Shown one piece after another: positions 1 to 7,325 of a stretch of DNA of 34,093 nucleotides. Position numbers and translations under genes: made by a program. The stretch's first letter is position 1. Each line of letters begins with the position of its first letter. The notes under the pieces were generated by a model, which was not told the DNA's origin, searched no databases, and was given only the letters and a program-made list of their open reading frames with translations. Origin of the DNA: DASQWC01 sp035640475 (lineage in GTDB: Bacteria > Actinomycetota > JAICYB01); NCBI GenBank assembly GCA_035640475.1, contig DASQWC010000191.1:1-34093 (forward strand), read 5' to 3'.

Positions 1-735
1 GACGAGGCCGCCGGGCATCGGGATCGACACGCGGACGTCGGCTGCGTCGACGAATTCTTTCGAAAGCCCGTACTGCTCGGATCCGACGACGAGCGCGGCC
101 GGTCCGTTCAGCGTGGCCGTCCAGATCGTCTTCTCGGCGTCCGGGGAAGCGGCGACGGTTGGTATGTCGCGCGAACCAAGCCATGTGATGACGTCGTCGG
201 TCGATCCGACGCCGATGGGAACGACGAAGCATGTGCCGATCGAGGACCGGACGACGTTCGGATTGAAGACGTCCGTCGTGGGGTCGGCCGCGATCACGGC
301 GTCCGCGCCGGCAGCGCTCGCGGCACGGATCATCGTGCCGAGGTTTCCCGGCTTCTCGATCGACTCGACGACGAGCACGAGCGGGTTTTGTCCGAGCTCG
401 ATTCGTTCGAACGACGTGTCGAACTGGCGGCACACGGCGAGCAGTCCTTCAGGGCGGTCCCTGTACGACATCTTCCGGAACGGCTCTTCTGCCGCCTGAA
501 TCGTCTCCGCTCCGAGGGCGCCTGCGCGACCAACCAGCTCGCTCTCATGGGAGCCGAGGTAGAGCTCCGGGCAGAACCACATCTTCTCGATGTGGATCTT
601 CGCATCGAGCGCGCGCCGCAGTTCGCGGAATCCCTCGACAAGGAACAGGCCCGTCTCACGCCGCGCACGTCGGTTGCGGAGCCTGAGCGTCTCCTTGACG
701 CCGGGATTCGACGTCGACCGGACAACCTTGGTCAC
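1..735 (-). CDS. TrmH/SpoU-family RNA 2'-O-ribose methyltransferase (3' end cut by window edge)
   Basis: 245 codons are visible and the frame runs off the left edge. The three SPOUT/SpoU motifs are present in order: KPGNLGTMIRAADA (residues 128-141), VVGSEQYGLS (216-225) and the beginning of VSIPMPG (236-242). The last one normally lies close to the C-terminus, so only a few tens of residues should be missing. The N-terminal part (about 1-105) fits the substrate-binding domain of 23S rRNA/TsnR-type enzymes. The family transfers methyl from SAM to a ribose 2'-OH in rRNA or tRNA through a knotted fold; the exact target base cannot be read here. The GTG start overlaps the stop of the upstream methyltransferase (GTGA), so it is the last visible gene of a minus-strand run. 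A housekeeping RNA enzyme behind catabolic genes looks like simple co-transcription. Confidence 0.85.
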   Translation of the reverse strand, partial: MTKVVRSTSNPGVKETLRLRNRRARRETGLFLVEGFRELRRALDAKIHIEKMWFCPELYLGSHESELVGRAGALGAETIQAAEEPFRKMSYRDRPEGLLAVCRQFDTSFERIELGQNPLVLVVESIEKPGNLGTMIRAASAAGADAVIAADPTTDVFNPNVVRSSIGTCFVVPIGVGSTDDVITWLGSRDIPTVAASPDAEKTIWTATLNGPAALVVGSEQYGLSKEFVDAADVRVSIPMPGGLV

Positions 736-1481
736 GTCACTGCGATCACGAGCCGATACCCGAGGTCAATTTCCGGCATCGTGCGCAGGTTTCCGTAGCG
801 CTCGTCCCACGCACCGGATTCCAGATCCTCGGCGAGCCGCCCCATTCGCTCTTGGACGAGGGATTGGTCGAGCCGCGGGAAGATCGACATGCCCGAGCGA
901 ACCCGCTCGTCGAGGTAGAACTCGGGCCGGGCCCAGTAGCAGGCGAGGAATCCGTCCGTGCAGTCGTTCGGCACCGCGACGGCCTGGATCTCGATGACGT
1001 CGAGGAGCTCACGGATCTCCTCTTCTGTCGCGAAGCGGACGAGGTCGCTGGGGATCGTCTCGGGGATGTAGTCGCGCACGAGCCAGAACTCGTCCAGTGA
1101 ATTGATGAAGTGCGTGAGTATCACGACACGGGACCGCGCGACGCGCTTGAGCTCGAGCAGACCCGCGCGCGGATCGGGCCAGTGATGGATCGTCAGGACG
1201 GCGAGAGCGGCATCGAAGCTGCCGTCTGCGAACGGCAACGACGTTGCGTCGCCTTGGACGGCGGGCGCCAGGTCGGCCGCGCGTTGGCCGATCATCTCTA
1301 TCGATCGTTCGACGGCCACGACTCGGCGGTCGCGGGGCTCGTAGGATCCGGTGCCGGCGCCGACGTTCAGGACCGAGTCGGCTCCCGTCAGCGCTCGCAG
1401 GATCTGCGCATTGATACGCGGATCCGGGCGGCGGAGCTCCGCATAACCCTTGCCGATCGTGTCGTAGAGTGCTTCGCTCAC
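732..1481 (-). CDS. class I SAM-dependent methyltransferase
   Basis: A 249-residue protein with a Rossmann-type SAM site: glycine-rich motif I VLNVGAGTGS (37-46), acidic motif II ending at E58 (VAVERS), GDATSLPF (77-84) and an IHHW segment (98-101). This order is typical of Methyltransf_11/UbiE-like small-molecule methyltransferases. The C-terminal half is the usual substrate-binding cap and gives no substrate clue. The GTG start is chosen because it overlaps the ipdF-like stop by 4 bases (GTGA) and directly precedes the conserved N-terminus; a longer in-frame upstream extension would run through the SDR gene and is rejected. It sits between ipdF and the TrmH gene in one overlapping run. A role in steroid catabolism is possible by context only. 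Confidence 0.8.
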   Translation of the reverse strand: MSEALYDTIGKGYAELRRPDPRINAQILRALTGADSVLNVGAGTGSYEPRDRRVVAVERSIEMIGQRAADLAPAVQGDATSLPFADGSFDAALAVLTIHHWPDPRAGLLELKRVARSRVVILTHFINSLDEFWLVRDYIPETIPSDLVRFATEEEIRELLDVIEIQAVAVPNDCTDGFLACYWARPEFYLDERVRSGMSIFPRLDQSLVQERMGRLAEDLESGAWDERYGNLRTMPEIDLGYRLVIAVT

Positions 1482-2233
1482 GGATGCTGGCTGCTGACCG
1501 AGACGACTTCGCCCGTCATGTACGAGGAGTAGTCGCTCGCGAGGAAGACGATCACGTTCGCGACCTCCCACGTCTCGGCCGAGCGCTTGAACAACTCGAG
1601 CTCGATGAGCTCCTGCAGCGTCTCCTCCGGCATGACCTTCGAGAGGAACGGATGGATCGCGAGGCTCGGCGCGACGGAATTCACACGCACGTTGTGCGGT
1701 GCTCCCTCTATTGCGGCGGTTCGCGTGAGCGCCATCACACCGGCCTTTGCGGCCGCGTAGTGCGCCTGCCCTTCCTGCGCGCGCCAGCCGAGAATCGACG
1801 AGTTCGTCACGATGACGCCCTGCTTGCGCGGGATCATTTGGCGCAGAGCGGCTCGCACGCAGCGCATCGTTCCGTTGAGCGTGACATCGAGGACGGCGAA
1901 CCACTCGTCGTCCGTCATGTCTACGAGGTTGCGGGTGCCGCCGAGCCCGGCGTTGCAGACGACGACGTCGAGATCGCCGGCCCGATCGAAGAGATTCTGG
2001 ACCTGGTCTTCCTTCGTGACGTCGCAGAGGATCGCCGCCGGCGCTTCGCCGGCGATCTTTGCGATCTCCTCCGCGGCCTCCCCGAGTCGCCGCTCGTGTG
2101 TATCGGACAGCACGACGCTCGCGCCTTCTTCGGCGCACCGCTTTGCCGTTGCGAAGCCGATTCCGGCGCCGGCCGATGCGGTGATCAGGATGTGCTTGCC
2201 CTCGAGGATGTTATGCGAGGTTGGTTGCGTCAT
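1478..2233 (-). CDS. ipdF: IpdF-like short-chain dehydrogenase (steroid C/D-ring degradation)
   Basis: A 251-residue classical SDR. The cofactor motif TASAGAGIG is at 18-26, NAG at 94-96, a serine pair at 145-146 and the catalytic Y159-xxx-K163. The segment SILGWRAQ (146-153) followed by HYAAAKAGVMALTR, and the ending SDYSSYMTGEVVSVSSQHP, closely resemble mycobacterial IpdF (Rv3559c) as I recall it, beyond general SDR similarity. IpdF oxidises the 5-hydroxyl of the CoA-activated hexahydroindane (HIP) intermediate made from sterol rings C and D. Context agrees: the acyl-CoA dehydrogenase pair is immediately upstream with a 4-base overlap (ATGA), and a FadD3-like ligase lies in the divergent operon. 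The ATG at 2233 gives the family's normal length. Confidence 0.8.
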   Translation of the reverse strand: MTQPTSHNILEGKHILITASAGAGIGFATAKRCAEEGASVVLSDTHERRLGEAAEEIAKIAGEAPAAILCDVTKEDQVQNLFDRAGDLDVVVCNAGLGGTRNLVDMTDDEWFAVLDVTLNGTMRCVRAALRQMIPRKQGVIVTNSSILGWRAQEGQAHYAAAKAGVMALTRTAAIEGAPHNVRVNSVAPSLAIHPFLSKVMPEETLQELIELELFKRSAETWEVANVIVFLASDYSSYMTGEVVSVSSQHP

Positions 2234-3135
2234 GGCAGCTCCTCGATCGTATGCACGTCGAGGAGCCGACGCCTCAGCGCGACCGACGACCCGAACGATG
2301 TCCGCAATGCCATTCCGCGCTTGAGCCAGAAGTGCAGATCGTGCTCCCAAGTGAATCCGATGCCGCCGTGACACTGCAGAGCCTCCCGGTTGCACAGCGC
2401 TTCCGTGTCGTTCGCGGCGATCTTTGCGACACATGCGGCGATGCCGGCTTGCTCGAGACCATTCGCGATCGCGTATGCGGCGTACCAGGTCGCCGGGCGC
2501 GATGACTCGATCGCAACGTGCATCGATGCGAGCTTGTGCTTTACGGCCTGGAAGGAGCCGACGGGCTTGCCGAACTGCTCGCGATCCTTCACGTGCTCGA
2601 GTGTCATGCGCAGGAGCTGCGCGGCCACGCCGTTGAGAAGCGAAGCGGTTCCGAAGAAGGCGCGCTCGTAGGCCGCGACGTGCACATCGCCGAGCGACTC
2701 CCCGTCGAGACGCACGTCCTCGCCGATGGTCAGGGTGGCGTCCGCTTCGTTCGTGTAGGGACCGCCGTCGACGGCTACGATCGCGTCGCCCGAGGCGATG
2801 GCCGGGAGCCATCGGTCCCGCTGGTGATCGGACCCGTGCTCGGCGATGAGCGGTGCGGCGATCCCGACGGTCTCGAGCAGCGGCTCGGGGAGCGCGGCTT
2901 TTCCGGCCTCCTCGTACACGAGCGCGAGGTCGAGCTCGTTGCCGCCCGCGCCGCCGTACGACTCCGGGACGGTGATCCCGGTGATGCCGGCCTCGGCCAT
3001 GGTCTTCCAGACGCCGCGGTCGAACGGCTTGCCGTCGAGCAATCCGCGCAGCCGGGACGGCGGCGACTCCTTTTCGAAGAGATCGCGCGCGAGATCGCGC
3101 AGCGCATATTGTGTCTCGTCGAAGTCGAACCTCAT
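2230..3135 (-). CDS. acyl-CoA dehydrogenase, beta-type subunit
   Basis: A 301-residue acyl-CoA dehydrogenase of the short FadE27/FadE33-like kind. It has the N-terminal helical domain with VPESYGGAGG (about 56-65) and the C-terminal signature REQFGKPVGSFQAVKH. It lacks the usual mid-domain block Q-x-x-x-EPxAGSD found in its partner. In actinobacterial steroid catabolism such proteins pair with a catalytic alpha subunit as alpha2beta2 heterotetramers, with the beta chain supplying FAD-binding residues but not the catalytic base. The ATG overlaps the alpha stop by 4 bases, which fits co-translation and complex assembly. Substrate is inferred as a CoA thioester of the HIP side chain or a ring-degradation intermediate, from the ipdF neighbour. 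Confidence 0.8.
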   Translation of the reverse strand: MRFDFDETQYALRDLARDLFEKESPPSRLRGLLDGKPFDRGVWKTMAEAGITGITVPESYGGAGGNELDLALVYEEAGKAALPEPLLETVGIAAPLIAEHGSDHQRDRWLPAIASGDAIVAVDGGPYTNEADATLTIGEDVRLDGESLGDVHVAAYERAFFGTASLLNGVAAQLLRMTLEHVKDREQFGKPVGSFQAVKHKLASMHVAIESSRPATWYAAYAIANGLEQAGIAACVAKIAANDTEALCNREALQCHGGIGFTWEHDLHFWLKRGMALRTSFGSSVALRRRLLDVHTIEELP

Positions 3136-4253
3136 AAGATCGGGGGCGCTGCGCCCCCCGAGCCCCCCGCCGTCGAGGGAGCCCTAGCGGCCTCCCTCGG
3201 CAAGCCGAGGATGCGCTCGGCGATGATGTTTCTTTGGATCTCGCTCGTCCCTGCGTAGATCGTTGCGGCGCGCGCGTACCAGTACTTCGTCCACCACGCA
3301 TCGGTGTGATCGGTGCCCGTGAGATCGAGCCCGATCTCGAACACACGGCGCTCGAGCTCGGACCACTGGAGCTTCGTGACGCTCGCTTCGACGCCGATCT
3401 CTTCCCCCGCGGCGAGGCGTGACAGCACGCGCCGGGACGCGTGCTCGTAGCACTTCGCCTCGACGTAGAGCGCGGCCAGTGCGTCTTTGTCGTCGGTCAT
3501 CGTCGCGAGCTCCCGGATGTCGCGGATGTACCGCGCCGCCGGACGGGCCGGAGCCTCGCGCTCGGCCCCCAGGGTCGTCATGGCCACGCGCCAGCCGTCG
3601 TTGACGTCCCCGACGACGTTGGCGGCGGGTACGCGCGCGTCGGTCAAGAACACTTCGGCGAAGCCGGCATGGCCGTCGAGCTGCGTGATCGGCCGGGCTT
3701 CGATGCCGTCGGTCCGCATATCGGCGGCGATGAACGTGATGCCGCGATGACGTTCTGCGCTCGGATCGGTGCGCACGAGCAGAAAGATCCAATCGGCGAA
3801 GGCGCCGTAGGACGTCCAGATCTTCTGGCCGTTGATGACGTACTCGTCGCCGACGAGCTCGGCCCTCGTGCGGATGCCGGCGAGGTCGCTGCCGGCACCC
3901 GGCTCCGAGAACCCCTGCGACCAGATCTCCTCGGCCGACACGATGCCGGGAAGCCAGCGCTTTTTCTGCTCGTCGGTACCGTGCGCCATCAGCGTCGGCG
4001 CCATGAGCTTCTGTCCGAGCACGGTCACGCGCTCGGGTCCGCCGGCCAGCAGGTACTCCTCTTCGAAGATCGAGCGCAGGACGACATCGGTCACTGCGCC
4101 GTAGCCCGCTGCCGAGAGCTTGCGCTCCCACTCCCGGTGCGCGGCGAAGCCTTCCGCGGTGCCCGGAGAGCCGAGTGGCGTCACGTGTTCGCGCAGCCAC
4201 GCGCGGACTTCGTCCCTGAATGCTGTTTGCTCAGGCGAAAGGCCCAATTCCAT
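3132..4253 (-). CDS. acyl-CoA dehydrogenase, alpha-type subunit (FadE30-like)
   Basis: A 373-residue FadE with SQGFSEPGAGSDLAG (112-126), NGQKIWTS (141-148), DGWRVAMTTLGAERE (219-233) and C-terminal TIYAGTSEIQRNIIAERILGLPRE. E231 lies where the catalytic glutamate of FadE26/FadE30-type alpha subunits sits. FadE30 dehydrogenates the side chain of CoA-activated HIP and neighbours ipdF in mycobacteria, as here. Two oddities: the usual W-P-x-E-x-G-G-x-G loop after residue 50 is missing (about 10 residues), and about 19 residues of low-complexity tail follow the normal family end, encoded by a palindromic GC block. The ATG at 4253 coincides with the predicted +1 of a TAGCAT -10 box, so the message is probably leaderless. 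It is the first gene of the minus-strand operon. Confidence 0.8.
   Translation of the reverse strand: MELGLSPEQTAFRDEVRAWLREHVTPLGSPGTAEGFAAHREWERKLSAAGYGAVTDVVLRSIFEEEYLLAGGPERVTVLGQKLMAPTLMAHGTDEQKKRWLPGIVSAEEIWSQGFSEPGAGSDLAGIRTRAELVGDEYVINGQKIWTSYGAFADWIFLLVRTDPSAERHRGITFIAADMRTDGIEARPITQLDGHAGFAEVFLTDARVPAANVVGDVNDGWRVAMTTLGAEREAPARPAARYIRDIRELATMTDDKDALAALYVEAKCYEHASRRVLSRLAAGEEIGVEASVTKLQWSELERRVFEIGLDLTGTDHTDAWWTKYWYARAATIYAGTSEIQRNIIAERILGLPREAARAPSTAGGSGGAAPPIL
3142..3210. repeat. cluster of three inverted repeats at the alpha/beta dehydrogenase junction
   Basis: Three perfect inverted repeats lie in 69 bases: GGGGGCGC (3142-3149) with GCGCCCCC (3151-3158); CGAGGGAG (3174-3181) with CTCCCTCG (3192-3199); and CCTCGG (3195-3200) with CCGAGG (3205-3210) around a CAAG loop. 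The second and third share bases, so they could form alternative hairpins. They encode most of the atypical C-terminal tail of the alpha subunit and end seven bases before the beta start. There is no T-tract, so it is not a classical intrinsic terminator. It may be an mRNA-stability or translation-balancing element, or a palindromic insertion. Confidence 0.6.
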
Positions 4254-4278
4254 GGGCGAATGCTAACGTTCCGTTGTC
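4254..4278. promoter_or_regulatory. divergent promoter with overlapping -10 boxes
   Basis: Only 25 bases separate the two divergent operons. On the minus strand TAGCAT (4265 to 4260) puts +1 at 4253, exactly the A of the FadE30-like ATG. On the plus strand TAACGT (4264-4269) puts +1 near 4276, three bases before the GTG at 4279. The two -10 elements share positions 4264-4265, so the promoters should exclude each other. A short inverted repeat AACG-TTC-CGTT lies at 4265-4275. No convincing -35 hexamers and no KstR or KstR2 consensus were found. Confidence 0.55.
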
Positions 4279-5163
4279 GTGGGAATGCTCGACGGGAAGC
4301 GCATAGCGGTAACCGGATCGGGACGCGGCATCGGCCGTGCCGTTGCGCTGGCGTGTGCACAGGCCGGCGCGAACGTCGTCGTTGCCGACTACGGAGTGGG
4401 CATGGCGGGCGAGGATCCGACGAGCGAGATCGCCGATGCAGTCGTCAAGGAGATCACGGACGCCGGCGGCACGGCCATCGCCGTCGCCGACGACGTCTCG
4501 ACGATGGAAGGCGGCCATCGGGTCGTCCAGAGCGCGATCGATGCGTGGGGCTCGATCGACGGCGTCGTTACCTGTCAGGGGATTCTTCGCGAGCGGATGC
4601 TCTTCAACATGGAAGAGGCCGAATGGGACGACGTCGTCCGCGTGCATCTGAAGGGAACGTTCGCGATCTTCCGAGCCGCGTCCGCAGCGATGCGCAAGCA
4701 GGGGTCGGGGTCGCTCGTCGCGTTCACGTCGGGTGCATTCCAGGGAAGCGTCGCACAGGCCAACTATTCATCGGCGAAGGGCGGCATCGTTTCACTTGTG
4801 CGCTCGGCGGCGCTCGGCCTCTACAAGTACGGCGTGCGAGCGAATGCGATCGCGCCCGTCGCGCGGACGCGCATGTCGGAGAACGTCCCGGCCGGTCTCG
4901 CCGAGATCGGCGAGGCCGAGGACGTCGCGCCGATGATCGTGTTCCTGCTCTCAGACGAAGCAAGAAACGTCACCGGTCAGATCTACACCGCCGTTGGATC
5001 CCGGCTCGCCGTGTGGAACCAGCCGGCCGAGGTTCGATCGATGACGACCGAGGGCCGGTGGACGCCCGAGGAGATCGCAGAGCGCATCGACGAGATCGGG
5101 CAGGAAGAGATGCCGTTGCTTGGCCCCCTCAAGGACGCATTGGCGAACGCGGAGCAGAAGTAG
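4279..5163 (+). CDS. short-chain dehydrogenase, hydroxyacyl-CoA-dehydrogenase-like
   Basis: A 294-residue SDR with TGSGRGIG (12-19), serine 151, Y163 and K167 (NYSSAKGG). The insert around residues 40-50 and the long C-terminus resemble the (3R)-hydroxyacyl-CoA dehydrogenase half of MFE-2-type enzymes and the steroid-regulon SDRs of mycobacteria (Rv3548c-like), so a role in beta-oxidation of a CoA-bound intermediate is likely. No second (hydratase) domain is present. It is the first gene of the eight-gene plus operon. GTG at 4279 fits a near-leaderless transcript; an in-frame ATG at 4285 is a possible alternative. The stop overlaps the next GTG by one base. Confidence 0.8.
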   Translation: MGMLDGKRIAVTGSGRGIGRAVALACAQAGANVVVADYGVGMAGEDPTSEIADAVVKEITDAGGTAIAVADDVSTMEGGHRVVQSAIDAWGSIDGVVTCQGILRERMLFNMEEAEWDDVVRVHLKGTFAIFRAASAAMRKQGSGSLVAFTSGAFQGSVAQANYSSAKGGIVSLVRSAALGLYKYGVRANAIAPVARTRMSENVPAGLAEIGEAEDVAPMIVFLLSDEARNVTGQIYTAVGSRLAVWNQPAEVRSMTTEGRWTPEEIAERIDEIGQEEMPLLGPLKDALANAEQK

Positions 5164-6008
5164 TGCGGTTCGGTGTCACCGTCTTCTTGACGGATTACAC
5201 GATCGATCCGGCCGAGCTCGCGCGGGAGGTCGAGGCGCGTGGATTCACATCGATGTACACCCCCGAGCACACGCATATCCCGGTTTCCCGCAAGACGCCG
5301 CCGCCGATGGGCGAGCCGCTTCCGAAGCAGTACTTCCACGCACTCGATCCGTTCGTCGCGCTGTCGTGGGCGGCGGCTGCGACAACGACTCTGCGCGTCG
5401 GCACCGGCATCTGCCTCGTCGCCCAGCACGATCCGATCGTTCTCGCGAAGACGGTTGCGACGATCGACCATTTGTCCGGCGGCCGCTTCGACTTCGGCGT
5501 CGGCTTCGGGTGGAATCAGGACGAAGCCGAGCATCACGGTGTCCCGTTCAAGCAGCGCCGCGAGGTCGTTCGCGACAAGGTTCTCGCGATGCGGGCGCTG
5601 TGGGAGAACGAGCAGGGTTCCTTCGACGGCGAGTACGCGAGCTTCACGCCGTCGTGGTCGTGGCCGAAGCCCGTGCAGCAGCCGCATCCGCCGATCTACA
5701 TCGGCGGGGCGGGCGGCCCGAAGCTCTTCGAGCACGTTGCCGGCTGGGCGGACGGCTGGATCCCCATCGGTGGACGGGGTATCAAGGCGAGCCTGCCGGC
5801 GCTGCGCGAACAGTACGAGAAGGCCGGACGCGACCCCGACACGATCAAGATCGTGCCGTTCGGCTCCCTGCCGGACGCGGGCAAGCTCGAGTACTTCGCG
5901 ACGCTCGGCATCGACGAGGTCGTCCTCGGTGTCGAGCCCGGCAGCCGTGACACGGTCCTGCCTATCCTCGACCGGTACGCGGCGGAGGTCGACGCACTTC
6001 GTGAGTGA
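5163..6008 (+). CDS. LLM-class F420-dependent oxidoreductase
   Basis: A 281-residue TIM-barrel protein of the luciferase-like monooxygenase class. It begins with a hydrophobic first strand, followed by MYTPEHTHIPVSR (31-43), VGTGICLVAQHDPIVLAK (about 80-97) and the conserved DHLSGGRFDFGVGFGWN block. That block and PPIYIGGAGGPKLFEHVAGWADGW are typical of F420-dependent members such as Rv3520c, which lies in the mycobacterial sterol regulon. It probably reduces or oxidises a ring or enoyl intermediate with F420; flavin use cannot be excluded. The GTG overlaps the previous TAG by one base, and the gene's end overlaps the next gene by 8 bases. Confidence 0.82.
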   Translation: MRFGVTVFLTDYTIDPAELAREVEARGFTSMYTPEHTHIPVSRKTPPPMGEPLPKQYFHALDPFVALSWAAAATTTLRVGTGICLVAQHDPIVLAKTVATIDHLSGGRFDFGVGFGWNQDEAEHHGVPFKQRREVVRDKVLAMRALWENEQGSFDGEYASFTPSWSWPKPVQQPHPPIYIGGAGGPKLFEHVAGWADGWIPIGGRGIKASLPALREQYEKAGRDPDTIKIVPFGSLPDAGKLEYFATLGIDEVVLGVEPGSRDTVLPILDRYAAEVDALRE

Positions 6009-6810
6009 TCAGGATCCGCCGCAAGGCGGCGCCTCCGAACAGATCCTTCAGCGCACCGAGAACGGTGTCGTGTGGATCACCATCAACCGACCCGACGTCA
6101 AGAATGCGATCGCGCCGGCCAACCGGGATCGCATCATCGAGCTCCTCGACGGCGCCGGTGCGGATCCCGAGGCGCGCTGCGTCGTCATCACCGGTTCCGG
6201 CGGGTCGTTCTGCTCCGGGGCCGACCTGCGCGGATCGTCCGGATCTTCGTCGGACGGCGTGGCCGACGTCATCCGCAAGGGCGCGCAGCGGCTGATCTCG
6301 GCCGTGCTCGATTGTCCGAAGCCCGTGATTGCCGGCGTGGACGGCGTTGCGGCCGGGATCGGTGCGCATCTCGCGATCGCGTGCGACCTTGTCGTCGCGA
6401 CCGAGAGTGCGCGGTTCATCGAGGTGTTCGTTCGACGCGGACTCGTCCCGGACGGCGGCGGTGCGTATCTGCTCGTCAGGCTCGTCGGTCCCCTGAAGGC
6501 GAAAGAGCTCATCTTCTTCGGAGGCGACCTCCACGCGCAGGACGCCCAGGAGATCGGCCTCGTGAACTGCGTCTGTCCCGCCGATCAGCTGGACGACGTG
6601 CTGCGCGAGTGGTCCGGACGCCTCGCCTCCGGCCCGACGCAGACGATTGCGTTCGCGAAGAAGCTCATCAACACAGCGCACGACGTCGACCGCGCGACGG
6701 CGTTTGATGCGGAGGCGCTCGCACAAGAAGCGAACATGAAGACGGAAGACGCACAGGAAGGCGTCCGCAGCTTCGTCGAACGCCGGGAGCCGAATTTCAA
6801 GGGCAAGTGA
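6001..6810 (+). CDS. enoyl-CoA hydratase/isomerase (crotonase fold), PaaG-like active site
   Basis: A 269-residue crotonase with the oxyanion-hole segments SGADLRG (72-78) and GVAAGIGAHLAIACD (115-129). The two hydratase glutamates are replaced: H123 at the first position and F143 at the second. D151 in LVPDGGG sits where isomerase-like members such as PaaG carry their catalytic aspartate. The protein is therefore more likely a double-bond isomerase or specialised lyase than a hydratase. The end, GVRSFVERREPNFKGK, is typical of the fold. The GTG at 6001 lies inside the last codons of the oxidoreductase gene (8-base overlap), and the stop overlaps the next GTG by 4 bases. Confidence 0.82.
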   Translation: MSDQDPPQGGASEQILQRTENGVVWITINRPDVKNAIAPANRDRIIELLDGAGADPEARCVVITGSGGSFCSGADLRGSSGSSSDGVADVIRKGAQRLISAVLDCPKPVIAGVDGVAAGIGAHLAIACDLVVATESARFIEVFVRRGLVPDGGGAYLLVRLVGPLKAKELIFFGGDLHAQDAQEIGLVNCVCPADQLDDVLREWSGRLASGPTQTIAFAKKLINTAHDVDRATAFDAEALAQEANMKTEDAQEGVRSFVERREPNFKGK

Positions 6811-7325
6811 CCACCGAGCTCGTCCCGCCGTCGCGCAGGCACCGTGACAGCTTCCTCGACGCGTCACGAGAGTTCGGTCCGGACGAGGACACGCTGATCT
6901 ACGAGCGCGAGCACGCCGTTCGCGATTTCGACGGATTCGTCGATGCGGTGAAGAGCTGGTCGCGCGGCGAGAAGTTGCCGCGCGGCTGGGTCGCGTCGAC
7001 GACACGTTGGCTCATCGTCGACGACGAATACGTCGGGAGCGTCAATATCCGCCACGAACTGACGGACTGGTTGCTGCGTTTCGGCGGGCACATCGGCTAC
7101 GCCATCCGGCCGTCGCGGAGGAGGGAGGGGCACGGGACGACGATCTGCCGGCTGGCGCTCGACGAGTCGCGTTCGATCGGATTGAAGCGGGTGCTCATCA
7201 CGTGCGACGCCGACAACATCGGCTCCCGCAAGATCATCGAAGCCAACGGCGGCGTGTTCGAGAACGAGGTCGTCCAGCCGGACAACGACTCGCCCAAGCG
7301 CAGGTACTGGTTCGACCTGTCATGA
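6807..7325 (+). CDS. GNAT-family acyltransferase
   Basis: A 172-residue protein with the GNAT acetyl-CoA-binding motif A, YAIRPSRRREGHGT (98-111), followed by the C-terminal CDADNIGSRKIIEANGG (133-149), a pattern common in COG3981-type acetyltransferases. The acceptor cannot be told. It overlaps the crotonase stop by 4 bases and the CoA-transferase start by 4 bases (ATGA), so it is firmly inside the catabolic operon. A GNAT here is unusual. It might modify an amine or alcohol group of an intermediate, or acetylate an operon protein such as an acyl-CoA ligase (GNATs are known to control such ligases), but nothing in the sequence decides this. Confidence 0.75.
   Translation: MTTELVPPSRRHRDSFLDASREFGPDEDTLIYEREHAVRDFDGFVDAVKSWSRGEKLPRGWVASTTRWLIVDDEYVGSVNIRHELTDWLLRFGGHIGYAIRPSRRREGHGTTICRLALDESRSIGLKRVLITCDADNIGSRKIIEANGGVFENEVVQPDNDSPKRRYWFDLS

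Noticed and set aside
732..2138. Longer in-frame version of the methyltransferase (468 residues)
   Set aside because: The extra N-terminus is Arg-rich out-of-frame translation of the ipdF-like gene; the GTG at 1481 with a GTGA overlap and a normal family N-terminus is preferred.
3142..3210. Rho-independent terminator between the dehydrogenase subunits
   Set aside because: No T-tract on the coding strand, and the next gene overlaps and clearly belongs to the same operon.
4254..4278. KstR or KstR2 operator
   Set aside because: Neither TnnAACnnGTTnnA nor AnCAAGnnCTTGnT is present here or in the other divergent gaps.
3441..5162. Upstream extension of the LLM oxidoreductase frame
   Set aside because: It crosses two well-supported genes and reads as Arg/Asp-rich low-complexity sequence, a GC-rich artefact.
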